Assembly (NCBI GenBank): GCA_903898855.1
Contig: CAIUHB010000076.1
Span: 1 to 19,376 of the forward strand
From: an uncultured Actinomycetes bacterium
GTDB lineage: Bacteria > Actinomycetota > Actinomycetes > Nanopelagicales > Nanopelagicaceae
Direction: 5' to 3'
DNA length: 19,376 nt
Below, piece after piece: positions 1 through 7,616 of this stretch; within the stretch, counting starts at the first letter, position 1; each line of letters begins with the position of its first letter. The notes beneath the pieces were generated by a model that saw only the letters and a program-made list of their open reading frames with translations, was not told the origin of the DNA and made no database searches. The translations under genes and the position numbers were made by a program.

Positions 1-704
1 CCGTGACCAAGTCGCTCGGCGCCACACATTTGAATTGCCTGCCAGATGGAGGGAAGGCCATAGGCCTCACCTGCGTGAATGGTGAAGTGAGCATTCTCCT
101 GGCGAAGATAATCAAAGGCGCTCTGCTGAATTGTTGGGGGAAAACCATCTTCCGGGCCAGCAATATCAAATCCAACAACGTGCTTATCGCGATATTGAAC
201 TACCTTGCGGGCCACTTCATCAGAATGTTCATTTTGGCGAAGCGCACAGAGGAGTTGTTCAACTCGAATGGTGAGCCCCTCGGCTTTAGCGTCGGCCATG
301 CCCAGGCGATAGCCCTCGCTAGTTGCTTCGATAACTTGATCTAGGCTCAAGCCCTTTTCCCGAAAGAGTTCTGGGGCGCCACGCACTTCGGCATAGACAA
401 CTCTGTCACGCGCTAAATCCAGAGCAGCTTCCCGGGCTACGCGGATGATCGCCGCTTCGCTCTGCATGACTGCAATGGTGTGACTAAAAGTTTCGAGGTA
501 GCGAACAAGCGTTCCAGAGCTAGCTGATTCTTCAAACCAATCGGCTAGCGCGTCGGCATTTGTCGTGGGAAGTTTGGTGTAACCAATTTCTTCGGCCAAC
601 TCGATAATTGTTTGTGGGCGAAGTCCACCATCTAAATGGTCATGAATAACGGCCTTCGGCAAACGCTTAATCTGCTCGTGAGTTGGTTTCCTATCAAGTG
701 TCAT
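1..704 (-). CDS. add: Adenosine deaminase (3' end outside window)
   Basis: Zinc-dependent hydrolytic deamination of adenosine and deoxyadenosine to inosine and deoxyinosine in the cytoplasm, part of purine salvage and breakdown. 234 residues are visible from ATG at 704; the gene runs off the left edge. The metal ligands H21 and H23 sit in HDHLDGG. HAGE supplies ligand H210 and catalytic E213, and RLGHG supplies H234. The 210/213/234 spacing equals that of mouse ADA (214/217/238). The last zinc-ligand Asp lies beyond the edge, so intactness of the C-terminus cannot be judged. An AAGGA ribosome site lies in the end of deoA, and only 2 bp separate the deoA stop from this ATG, so it is the distal gene of the nucleoside cluster. 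Aminodeoxyfutalosine deaminase is a relative, but the operon context favours adenosine. Confidence 0.95.
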   Translation of the reverse strand, partial: MTLDRKPTHEQIKRLPKAVIHDHLDGGLRPQTIIELAEEIGYTKLPTTNADALADWFEESASSGTLVRYLETFSHTIAVMQSEAAIIRVAREAALDLARDRVVYAEVRGAPELFREKGLSLDQVIEATSEGYRLGMADAKAEGLTIRVEQLLCALRQNEHSDEVARKVVQYRDKHVVGFDIAGPEDGFPPTIQQSAFDYLRQENAHFTIHAGEAYGLPSIWQAIQMCGAERLGH

Positions 705-706
705 TC

Positions 707-2002
707 TTATCCTTCAATTCTTTCAAGAATGAGAGGCAAGAGATTTGCCTTCTCCCCTGTGCTGGAAATCTTTACCGCGCCAGTAAGGGCTTCTTCTGCT
801 CGTTCAAATCTAGCGCTCTCATCTGTATGCAATGTGAACAGCGGTTGACCTTTAACTACTTGATCTCCCGGCTTGGCGTGAATTTCGATGCCCGCTCCTG
901 CCTGCACCTGCTCGCCTTGGCGAGAACGACCAGCGCCCAAGCGCCAGGCACTGACGCCAACTTTCATGGCATCCATCGCAATCATCTCACCAGATTCTTC
1001 GGCGGTAATAACTACCTGCTCTTTGGCAACCGGCAGCTTGGCATCAGGATCGCCACCTTGTGCGCGAATCATCGCCTTCCATGAATCCATGGCCGCGCCA
1101 TTTTTAAGTGCGTCGGCTGGATCCATTAGTGGTTTAACACCGGATGCCTCGATCATCTCGCGCGCGAGTACCAAGGTGAGTTCGACGATATCGGCTGGGC
1201 CACCGCCAGCAAGTACTTCCACAGATTCTCTAACTTCCAAAGCATTTCCGGCAGTCAGTCCAAGTGGAACATCCATGGCGGTAACTAAAGCTCTGGTTTT
1301 AACACCCGCTCTAGTACCAAGTGCGACCATTACTTGTGCGAGTTCACGGGCTTTGAGCGGATCGCTCATAAAAGCACCAGAACCAGTTTTAACATCCAAA
1401 ATTAGCGCGCTGGTGCCTTCTGCAATCTTCTTGCTCATAATGCTCGAAGCAATGAGCGGGATGGCTTCCACGGTTGCTGTTACATCGCGAAGTGCGTAGA
1501 GCTTCTTATCTGCTGGAGCCAAACCTGCTCCTGCTGCGCAAATTACTGCGCCACAACTCTTGAGCACTGCCAACATCTCTTCATTGGAGAGTGATGCGCG
1601 CCAACCAGGAATCGACTCGAGCTTGTCGAGCGTGCCACCGGTATGGCCTAAACCTCGGCCAGATAATTGCGGAACTGCTGCTCCGCAGGCAGCAACAAGT
1701 GGAGCAAGTGGCAAGGTAATTTTGTCGCCCACTCCACCAGTGGAGTGTTTATCAACTGTCGGACGATCAAGGGCTGACCACTCCATCCGTTCGCCACTAT
1801 TGATCATGGCATCTGTCCAACGCGAAATTTCTCGATTATTCATGCCATTGAGCAAAATCGACATCAAGAGCGCAGACATTTGTTCGTCAGCAACGACGCC
1901 ACGTGTGTAGGCATCGATGACCCAATCAATCTGCGGATCGCTCAGCTCGCCCTTATCGCGCTTGGCTGCGATTATTTCAACAGCTGCAAAAGCTTCACTC
2001 AC
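707..2002 (-). CDS. deoA: Thymidine phosphorylase
   Basis: Phosphorolysis of thymidine or deoxyuridine to the base plus 2-deoxyribose 1-phosphate; a cytoplasmic dimer of the nucleoside phosphorylase II family. I place the start at GTG 2002, giving 431 residues. This GTG forms a GTGA overlap with the cdd stop and has AGAGG 7 nt upstream. An in-frame ATG at 2029 would add nine residues (MGFWTRGSH) that lie within cdd and do not look like the family N-terminus. Visible motifs are the phosphate-binding K85-HSTGG, the family signature SGRGLGHTGGTLDKLES at 114-130, and the substrate segment YALRD...IASSIMSKK in the middle of the protein. A C-terminal PYNP-type domain follows. With Cdd upstream it completes deoxycytidine to uracil breakdown. 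A broader pyrimidine-nucleoside phosphorylase (Pdp) is the main alternative. Confidence 0.94.
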   Translation of the reverse strand: MSEAFAAVEIIAAKRDKGELSDPQIDWVIDAYTRGVVADEQMSALLMSILLNGMNNREISRWTDAMINSGERMEWSALDRPTVDKHSTGGVGDKITLPLAPLVAACGAAVPQLSGRGLGHTGGTLDKLESIPGWRASLSNEEMLAVLKSCGAVICAAGAGLAPADKKLYALRDVTATVEAIPLIASSIMSKKIAEGTSALILDVKTGSGAFMSDPLKARELAQVMVALGTRAGVKTRALVTAMDVPLGLTAGNALEVRESVEVLAGGGPADIVELTLVLAREMIEASGVKPLMDPADALKNGAAMDSWKAMIRAQGGDPDAKLPVAKEQVVITAEESGEMIAMDAMKVGVSAWRLGAGRSRQGEQVQAGAGIEIHAKPGDQVVKGQPLFTLHTDESARFERAEEALTGAVKISSTGEKANLLPLILERIEG

Positions 2003-2394
2003 GTGAGATCCTCTGGTCCAAAAGCCCATGGCAAGAGTTGTGACATTGGTTCAGGGCCAGCAGGTGTCATGAAGAGTAGTTCTGCGCCACCATGCTCAAA
2101 GAGAAGTTGGCGACAGCGCCCACATGGGGAGAGGAAATTTCCTTCGCCATCAACACAGACCGCTGCGATTAATCGTCCGCCACCTGTTGCGCATAACTGG
2201 GAGACCAAGCCGCATTCGGCGCAGAGTCCCAGGCCATAACTGGCATTCTCAACATTGCATCCAACAACAATTCGACCATCACTTACCAGCGCTGCAACTC
2301 CTACTGGAAATTTTGAATAAGGCGCATAAGCGCTCTTCATAATTTCTTTTGCTTTGGAGTGGAGCAACTCCCAATCAATGAGCGGGGTACTCAA
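1999..2394 (-). CDS. cdd: Cytidine deaminase
   Basis: Zinc-dependent deamination of cytidine and deoxycytidine to uridine and deoxyuridine, feeding DeoA. The 131 residues match the short homotetrameric class. C58-A-E60 holds a zinc ligand and the proton-shuttling Glu; C91 and C94 in PCGRC are the other zinc ligands. NVEN at 48-51 is the usual ribose-binding segment. CAEC at 58-61, rather than the CAER of Bacillus, resembles mycobacterial enzymes. The start is TTG at 2394, overlapping the permease stop as TTGA, with GAGG 9 nt upstream. The next in-frame ATG, at residue 19, would remove the N-terminal helix before AYAPYSKF, so TTG is preferred. It overlaps deoA by 4 bp at its 3' end. Confidence 0.94.
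   Translation of the reverse strand: MSTPLIDWELLHSKAKEIMKSAYAPYSKFPVGVAALVSDGRIVVGCNVENASYGLGLCAECGLVSQLCATGGGRLIAAVCVDGEGNFLSPCGRCRQLLFEHGGAELLFMTPAGPEPMSQLLPWAFGPEDLT
2010..2014 (-). promoter_or_regulatory. Ribosome binding site fixing the deoA GTG start
   Basis: AGAGG lies 7 nt before GTG 2002, inside the end of cdd. It supports the GTG over the in-frame ATG at 2029. The GTG shares bases with the cdd TGA stop, which suggests translational coupling. Confidence 0.7.
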
Positions 2395-3647
2395 TGAGAT
2401 TCGCCTCGCTTATAGGGAGCGCCATCTGCTGCAGGAGCCCGGACTCGACCAACTAGCCCAGTCACCGCGATAATTGTTGCGACGTAAGGAACCATCAACA
2501 TGATTGGACTTGGGATTGGTGTGCCAATAATTCCCAGAACGCTCTGGAGATTATCTGCAAAGCCAAACAAGAGCGCCGCTGAAACCGCTCCCCATGGAGT
2601 CCAACGTCCAAAGATCAACGCCGCTAGCGCGATAAAGCCCTTTCCAGCCGTCATCTCTTTCGAGAATGAACCCACGGCTCCAACGGTGAAGTAGGCACCG
2701 CCTAGGCCAGCAATCATTCCGGCGAGCATGACGTTGCGGAAGCGAAGTCGATTAACGTTGATGCCGACGCTATCCGCGGCAGTTGGGTGTTCGCCAACTG
2801 CGCGAGTGCGTAGCCCCCACTTAGTCTTAAAGAGAGTAAAACTCAGCGCAAAGATTGCAAAGTACATGAGGTAGACGATGATCGTCTGGTCAAAGAGAAT
2901 CGGACCAATCACCGGCAGCTTCCATAAGAATGGAATCTTTAGCGGCGTGAGGGTTGGGCCGGAGTTCCAGGTCGCTTGATATGGGATCAAAAGCCGCTTG
3001 TAGAGGAAGTCGGTTATTCCATAGACAAGTACATTGAGAACGAATCCCAGAATAATTTGATCGATGCCAAAGTTGACCGCAAAAATCGCGAGCAAGGTTG
3101 AGATGAGGCATCCGGCAATCGGTGCAACGAGTAGACCCCAGAAGACGCTATGGGTAAGGCTGGCCACGACGCCTGCCGCAAATGCACCGGCAAGAAGTTG
3201 TCCTTCAATTGCGATATTAACAACGCCAGAGCGTTCGCTTACTAGGCCTGCCATTGAACCAAAGATCAATGGAACGGCAAGTAGAAGTGCGCCTTGAAGC
3301 AGTCCGGTAATAGGAATGAATTTTCCGGCAGCTGCCCAAGAGATGAAGGCCATAATGAGCGAGAAGCCGACAACCGCACTTACTGCTCGAATGGTTTTAC
3401 CGCGTTTGAATTGAAAATATCCAACGATTGAGGCAATAAGCGAGACCAATCCAAATCCGAGTGCAGCGTGTTTGGCGTTGATCACCCATTGGTGGATGAG
3501 AATCCACTCTTTATCTAAGGTAAAACCATATGTAACTGGTGCCTTAGATGCCGGCAATATTCCGAAAAAGATAATCGCCAAAAGTGAGAGTCCAGCCATA
3601 ACATAGACGCTGGCGCGGCGACGACGAAGTGCGGGAGAGAGTTTCAT
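2391..3647 (-). CDS. Nucleoside ABC transporter permease (NupQ/BPD_transp_2 type)
   Basis: Second membrane subunit of the BMP-dependent nucleoside importer, in the branched-chain-permease-like family that includes Bacillus NupQ. The 418 residues from ATG 3647 overlap the upstream permease stop as TAATG. An ATG at 3659 would add MERI but has an AAGGG motif directly against it, too close for use. The family core is seen in the segments GLVSERSGVVNIAIEGQLLAG, GIDQIILG and VGEHPTAADSVGINV. About 100 N-terminal residues with roughly three extra hydrophobic segments (about 15-35, 55-80 and 88-110) precede that core, making it longer than NupQ. Around ten membrane segments in all. It lies between its partner permease and cdd, with overlaps on both sides, which supports a nucleoside substrate. 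Confidence 0.9.
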   Translation of the reverse strand: MKLSPALRRRRASVYVMAGLSLLAIIFFGILPASKAPVTYGFTLDKEWILIHQWVINAKHAALGFGLVSLIASIVGYFQFKRGKTIRAVSAVVGFSLIMAFISWAAAGKFIPITGLLQGALLLAVPLIFGSMAGLVSERSGVVNIAIEGQLLAGAFAAGVVASLTHSVFWGLLVAPIAGCLISTLLAIFAVNFGIDQIILGFVLNVLVYGITDFLYKRLLIPYQATWNSGPTLTPLKIPFLWKLPVIGPILFDQTIIVYLMYFAIFALSFTLFKTKWGLRTRAVGEHPTAADSVGINVNRLRFRNVMLAGMIAGLGGAYFTVGAVGSFSKEMTAGKGFIALAALIFGRWTPWGAVSAALLFGFADNLQSVLGIIGTPIPSPIMLMVPYVATIIAVTGLVGRVRAPAADGAPYKRGESH

Positions 3648-4819
3648 TATCCGTTCCATCCCTTCGAGACCAACGCCCCGGAACTCTTAAGGTTCTTTAG
3701 CCTAAAGACAGCGCGCACAATTGTTGGAGCAGCAATAAAGAGAACTACTAGCGCTTGAATAACTAGGACGATATCAATGGGTGTACTTGTGTTGGCCTGC
3801 ATCGTGCCACCACCTGCGCGAAGTGCTCCAAAGAGGATTGCGGCAAAGACAGTTCCGAGTGGTTGAGCGCGGCCAAGTAGCGCGACGGTAATGGCATCGA
3901 AACCAAAGTTTCCGGCAGTTCCAGAGGTAAGTGCGAAATCACTTCCTAATACATGTACTGCGCCACCAAGTCCGGCAAGTGCACCTGAGATCACCATCGC
4001 AGATGTCATAACAAATGGGACCGAAATACCAGCAGTTTGAGCTGCGGCGGTATTGGCACCGACCGCTCTAAATCTAAAGCCCCATGTGCTTCGCGAAAGC
4101 AGCCACCAGACAAAGAGCGCTGCCGCCAGTGCGATGAAGATTCCGATACTCACTCGATAATTTACGCCAAAGAGATGTGGCAAGCGCGCTGAGTTGGAGA
4201 CTTCTGGAGCGATTGGATCTTGCCGACCGGGACGAAGAAATGCCGAAGTGCTAAGCAAATACATTAAGAAATATAAAGCGACATAGTTAAGCATGATGGT
4301 GACAATTACTTCATGGGCGCCAGTCTTTGCTTTGAGCAGACCCACTGCCCCACCCCAAATTGAGGCGAGTACAACGCCAGCCAAAAGCGCCAAGAGCACA
4401 TGTAAACCGACCGGAAGTTTAAAGTGGAAGCCAACGTAAGCGGCACCAATTGCACCGAAAATAAATTGACCTTGTGCGCCAATATTGAAAAGTCCGGCTT
4501 TAAATGCCAGCGCAACTGAAAGTCCGGCCAGGATAAGTGGAGCGGCTGCTACCAAAGTATCGGAGAGCGGATTAAAAGCGAGCAGCGGATGATGTGGGGT
4601 CGCCAAGTTTGGGTTGTAGACCGAACCTTGGAAGAGTGCGAGATAAGAATTGCCAGCAGCGGCACCAGCAATCTTTAGAAATTGGAGCGGATGACCAATC
4701 TTCTTAAGCGCTTCAGAATCTGAAAATGCAATGAGAAGCGCACCGGCAAACATTGCCAAGGCGAATGAGAGAAGTGGCAGAACTAAGGGTTTGAGAAAAT
4801 TAAATTTCAATTTACGCAT
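3647..4819 (-). CDS. Nucleoside ABC transporter permease (NupP/BPD_transp_2 type)
   Basis: First membrane subunit of the nucleoside importer. The 390 residues start with a basic N-terminus (MRKLKF), then a hydrophobic segment at about 12-32. A periplasmic-type loop follows with YLALFQGSVYN, and then the family core GLSVALAFKAGLFNIGAQGQF, EVIVTIMLNYVALY and RAVGANTAAAQTAGI. FNIGAQGQ and the VG.N..AA..AGI segment are typical of NupP, YufP and PnrD relatives. The ATG overlaps the ATPase gene by 8 bp, with AGGTG 6 nt upstream. Substrate assignment rests on the adjoining BMP receptor and the nucleoside enzymes; the permease sequence alone would not show it. Confidence 0.9.
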   Translation of the reverse strand: MRKLKFNFLKPLVLPLLSFALAMFAGALLIAFSDSEALKKIGHPLQFLKIAGAAAGNSYLALFQGSVYNPNLATPHHPLLAFNPLSDTLVAAAPLILAGLSVALAFKAGLFNIGAQGQFIFGAIGAAYVGFHFKLPVGLHVLLALLAGVVLASIWGGAVGLLKAKTGAHEVIVTIMLNYVALYFLMYLLSTSAFLRPGRQDPIAPEVSNSARLPHLFGVNYRVSIGIFIALAAALFVWWLLSRSTWGFRFRAVGANTAAAQTAGISVPFVMTSAMVISGALAGLGGAVHVLGSDFALTSGTAGNFGFDAITVALLGRAQPLGTVFAAILFGALRAGGGTMQANTSTPIDIVLVIQALVVLFIAAPTIVRAVFRLKNLKSSGALVSKGWNG

Positions 4820-6314
4820 TTACGACACCTGCCATAAGTAGTCCGAGCTCTTGCGCAGAAACGGTTGCCGGAACAATTTTGATGATTTCTCCTCGATACA
4901 TGACGGCGATTCGGTCGGCCAGTGCAAGCACTTCATCGAGCTCGGTGCTGACCAGCAGTACTGCGCGCCCGGCATCACGTTCAGCCAAAATGCGCTCGTG
5001 CACAAATTCAATCGAACCTACATCAAGGCCACGCGTCGGCTGGGATGCGACGAGAAGTTTGACTGGACGCGAGAGCTCGCGCGCTAAAACAACTTTCTGT
5101 TTATTTCCCCCCGATAAGGAGGAGACCGGGTCCTGCACGGATTGCTTGCGGATATCGAATTCCACGCTCTGCTTCTCGGCCTGCTCAGCAACTACCGCTG
5201 GGAACATTTGAATTCCCTTTGCATATGGAGTTAAGTCGTGCAGATCCAAGATGAGGTTTTCTGCGATTGATAGCGAACCAATAAGTCCATCAAATTCACG
5301 GGACTCCGGCACGAAGGCAATTCCTTCATGGAGAGACTCCCGAACACTCTTGCCAGTTATCTCATTCTCGCCCAGGCGAATACTTCCCTTTATATGGGGC
5401 TCAAGATTGATCATTGCGCGGGCTAGCTCTGATTGACCATTTCCTTGAACTCCAGCAATGGCTAGGACTTCCCCTGCTTTGACCTCAAAATTAATATTCT
5501 TAACAAGCGCCCGACCAGTTTCATCTTCGATCTGTAAATCTTTAACTGCAAGAATTACATCGCCTATTGGATGGGACGCCTTATCCGGGTTTAACTCGAC
5601 TGGCCGGCCAACCATAAGTGAGGCTAGTTCACTCTGTGATGCCGATGGTTCGGCGCTGCCAACAACTTTTCCGCGGCGGATAATGGTGATTCGGTCAGCG
5701 ACCGCTTTAACTTCTCGAAGCTTGTGGGTAATAAAGATGATGGAGGTGCCTTTGGCCTTCAATTGGCGCATTATCTCGAGCAGCTCATCAGTCTCTTGTG
5801 GCGTGAGAACGGCCGTGGGTTCATCCAGGATCAGCACCTTTGCGTCGTAGATAAGTGCTCGAATAATCTCCACTCGCTGTTGTACGCCGACTGGAAGTTC
5901 TTCGACTATTGCATCTGGATCCACATCAAATTTAAATTCATCCGAGACTCGTTTAATCTCACGTTTGGCGGTTGCTAGATCTAACTTGCCTGCAATTCCA
6001 GTCTTCTCATGACCCAAGACGATATTTTCAGCAACGGTAAATACCGGAATCAACATGAAGTGCTGGTGGACCATTCCAATGCCTGCGGCGAGTGCATCAC
6101 TGGGTTCATTGATGGATTGGACTTTTTCATCAACTAAAATTTCGCCCTTATCCGGTGCAACTAGGCCGTAGACAATATTCATGAGCGTGGATTTACCAGC
6201 GCCGTTCTCACCGAGGATGGCGTGAATCTCGCCAGTTGCAACTTTAAGATCAATATTGTCATTTGCTACGAGCGCGCCGAAGCTCTTGGTAATTCCACGT
6301 AGTTCGAGTGACAC
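4812..6314 (-). CDS. Nucleoside ABC transporter ATP-binding protein, two fused ABC domains (NupO type)
   Basis: Cytoplasmic energising subunit of the importer, two ATPase domains in one 500-residue chain. Domain 1 has Walker A G35-ENGAGKST, Q84, a signature at 139-147 (ELPVGVQQR), Walker B LILDEP at 161-166 and switch H197. Domain 2 has a degenerate Walker A (GVQGNGQSE, 288-296), a good signature SLSGGNKQK at 399-407, an altered Walker B (VASQPT) and STELDE where the switch His would be. This asymmetry is normal for the sugar/nucleoside double-ABC family and does not indicate decay. Start is GTG 6314 with TGGAG 5 nt upstream. The only sizeable gap to its upstream neighbour holds a terminator at 6371-6407, so its expression depends on read-through or on a weak promoter just before it. 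Confidence 0.93.
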   Translation of the reverse strand: MSLELRGITKSFGALVANDNIDLKVATGEIHAILGENGAGKSTLMNIVYGLVAPDKGEILVDEKVQSINEPSDALAAGIGMVHQHFMLIPVFTVAENIVLGHEKTGIAGKLDLATAKREIKRVSDEFKFDVDPDAIVEELPVGVQQRVEIIRALIYDAKVLILDEPTAVLTPQETDELLEIMRQLKAKGTSIIFITHKLREVKAVADRITIIRRGKVVGSAEPSASQSELASLMVGRPVELNPDKASHPIGDVILAVKDLQIEDETGRALVKNINFEVKAGEVLAIAGVQGNGQSELARAMINLEPHIKGSIRLGENEITGKSVRESLHEGIAFVPESREFDGLIGSLSIAENLILDLHDLTPYAKGIQMFPAVVAEQAEKQSVEFDIRKQSVQDPVSSLSGGNKQKVVLARELSRPVKLLVASQPTRGLDVGSIEFVHERILAERDAGRAVLLVSTELDEVLALADRIAVMYRGEIIKIVPATVSAQELGLLMAGVVNA

Positions 6315-6370
6315 AATGCTCCAGTCTTTGACGCTAGCTACTGCTCATATCCTAATCCTAAAGAGATAAA

Positions 6371-6407
6371 AAAAGAACCGAGAAGATTTACTCTTCTCGG
6401 TTCTTTT
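6371..6407 (-). terminator. Strong intrinsic terminator after the BMP gene
   Basis: Perfect 15 bp inverted repeat (6371-6385 with 6393-6407) around a 7 nt loop. On the minus strand the stem runs straight into a run of seven U residues. It lies 13 bp past the BMP stop and before the ATPase start. Placed inside what is otherwise an operon, it probably keeps binding-protein mRNA in excess over transporter mRNA. Confidence 0.9.
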
Positions 6408-6420
6408 GACTAACTTGGAT

Positions 6421-7461
6421 TTAGGAAACTTTTACAGTTCCGGCAATGATTGCCTTCTGAAGTGCAACGATTTCCTTCTGTAGTGCTGCTGGAACCTTAC
6501 GTCCGAGTGAGTGGTAGCCAGCAAGTGAGCCGCCGCCATTCGCCAAAGTACCAACGTATGGTGTGTTAGAGAATGTTCCCTTAACAACAGAAGAGATGAC
6601 GTTCTTTACAGATGCGCCAACGCCCTTGATTGTTGAGTTGAGGATAACTAGACGTTGTGCAGCAGTTGATGCACCGAGGTACATATCTGAGTCAACGCCG
6701 ATTACAACTGACTTTTTTGAAGTAGCTGAGTTAGCTGAGGTAGCAAATTCAAGTCCACCAGCAACTGGGAAGATTACATCTGCACCCTGTTGTTCGAAGT
6801 TCTTTGAGATTTGGCCAGCCTTAACTGAATCGCTGAATGAACCAACGAAAGTTCCGGTCTTTGTTGCAGAATCCCAACCAAGGACAGCAACCTTTGTTCC
6901 CTTAACCTTGTTGTAGTAGTTAACTCCAGCTTGGTATCCAGCCATGAAGATTGAAACTGATGGAATCTGGATTCCGCCGTAGGTAGCAACCTTGCCGGTC
7001 TTTGAGTATCCAGCTGCAAGGTAGCCAGCTAGGAATGCGGTCTGATCTGATGCGAAGGTAAGGCCCTTAAGGTTTGCAACTGCCTTGCCATCTACGAGAC
7101 CTGGGTCATCGACCTGAGCGAACTTGATGGTTGGGTTAGCAACTGCTGCCTTGCCAATTTCGCCAGCGATCATGAAGCCAACACCGACGATGAGGTCGCA
7201 CTTCTTGGTAACGAGTGTCTTTACTTCCCCTGCGTAATCTGGGTTAGCTGGGTCAGCTACAACGTATGAAACATCTGCAACAGCCTTAGCTGATTGTGCG
7301 CCAGCCCAAGCTGAAGCGTTGAATGAGTGATCATCCACGCCGCCGGTATCTAGAGCCAAGCAAACCTTTGGTAGTGCAGCGTTTGAAGCTGGAGCAACTG
7401 CTACGCCAGCAATCATTGCAACAGATGCAACGAGGGTAAATAACTTAAGTGACTTCTTCAA
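6421..7461 (-). CDS. BMP-family nucleoside-binding protein (transporter receptor)
   Basis: Extracytoplasmic receptor delivering nucleosides to the downstream ABC transporter (PnrA/NupN type). I choose TTG 7461 as start, giving 346 residues. GGGAGG lies 6 nt upstream, and the protein then opens with a normal signal peptide (KKSLKLF, hydrophobic core, PASNA, cleavage near residue 28). A longer reading from ATG 7575 would put a basic, cysteine-containing 38-residue stretch before the signal and has no good ribosome site. There is no lipobox Cys, so it is a secreted or periplasmic form, unlike many BMP lipoproteins. Canonical features are DTGGVDDHSFN at 38-48, FLAGYLAA at 143-150, VIFPVAGG at 229-236, GVDSD at 255-259 and K286. 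A terminator follows at once. Confidence 0.93.
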   Translation of the reverse strand: MKKSLKLFTLVASVAMIAGVAVAPASNAALPKVCLALDTGGVDDHSFNASAWAGAQSAKAVADVSYVVADPANPDYAGEVKTLVTKKCDLIVGVGFMIAGEIGKAAVANPTIKFAQVDDPGLVDGKAVANLKGLTFASDQTAFLAGYLAAGYSKTGKVATYGGIQIPSVSIFMAGYQAGVNYYNKVKGTKVAVLGWDSATKTGTFVGSFSDSVKAGQISKNFEQQGADVIFPVAGGLEFATSANSATSKKSVVIGVDSDMYLGASTAAQRLVILNSTIKGVGASVKNVISSVVKGTFSNTPYVGTLANGGGSLAGYHSLGRKVPAALQKEIVALQKAIIAGTVKVS

Positions 7462-7467
7462 GATTTT

Positions 7468-7473
7468 CCTCCC
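7468..7473 (-). promoter_or_regulatory. Ribosome binding site fixing a TTG start
   Basis: GGGAGG is followed by 6 nt and then TTG 7461 at the first residue of a textbook signal peptide. The motif can pair with CCTTCC at 7474-7479 just before it (short 4 bp hairpin with a CCGG loop), so its access could be controlled by RNA folding. Confidence 0.75.
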
Positions 7474-7561
7474 GGAAGGTCCTCTAAGTGAGGGTTGATG
7501 TACTCCGAACTTTAGTCTTTTCCCGCCCCTGGGGCACATTGCGCATCGCAGGTACCGGAGT
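7468..7561 (-). promoter_or_regulatory. Candidate structured 5' leader of the BMP nucleoside-binding protein gene
   Basis: Read on the minus strand, ACTCC/G at 7561-7556 pairs with C/GGAGT at 7507-7502, a 5-6 bp closing helix. Inside it, GTAC at 7555-7552 pairs with GTGC near 7537-7534, and an inner TGCG-ATG-CGCA hairpin lies at 7550-7540. A GCCC/GGGC helix is possible next to it. After the closing helix come a CCTC-ACTTA-GAGG hairpin (7493-7481) and a hairpin that includes the ribosome site (7479-7468). The layout of closed domain, then hairpin, then ribosome-site hairpin resembles a translational riboswitch. It matches no riboswitch consensus I can recall, and I could not compute folding energy. 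Confidence 0.35.
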
Positions 7562-7587
7562 GGTTTATCTCCCAAAATCGAGAGAAA

Positions 7588-7616
7588 AGTATTGAACCCT
7601 AAACCTCAACTCTAAA
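7588..7616 (-). promoter_or_regulatory. Possible promoter for the BMP nucleoside-binding protein gene
   Basis: TTTAGA (7616-7611) and AATACT (7593-7588) are separated by 17 bp; each matches four of six consensus positions. The -35 overlaps the stop of the upstream gene. A transcript from here would start near 7581 and include the whole candidate leader. Weak evidence; the gene may also be read from trpS. Confidence 0.3.

Noticed and set aside
888..1910. Long plus-strand open frames opposite deoA (888-1499 and 1560-1910)
   Set aside because: Ser/Ala/Thr/Pro-rich translations without motifs, antisense to a fully conserved enzyme; codon-bias shadows.
5080..5120. Degenerate second Walker motifs in the double ABC ATPase as a sign of inactivation
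   Set aside because: GNGQSE and ASQPT in the second domain are normal for this sugar/nucleoside double-ABC family.
7462..7575. Longer reading of the BMP gene from ATG 7575
   Set aside because: The added 38 residues are basic and cysteine-containing, lie before the signal peptide, have no ribosome site, and occupy the structured leader. TTG 7461 has GGGAGG at good spacing.
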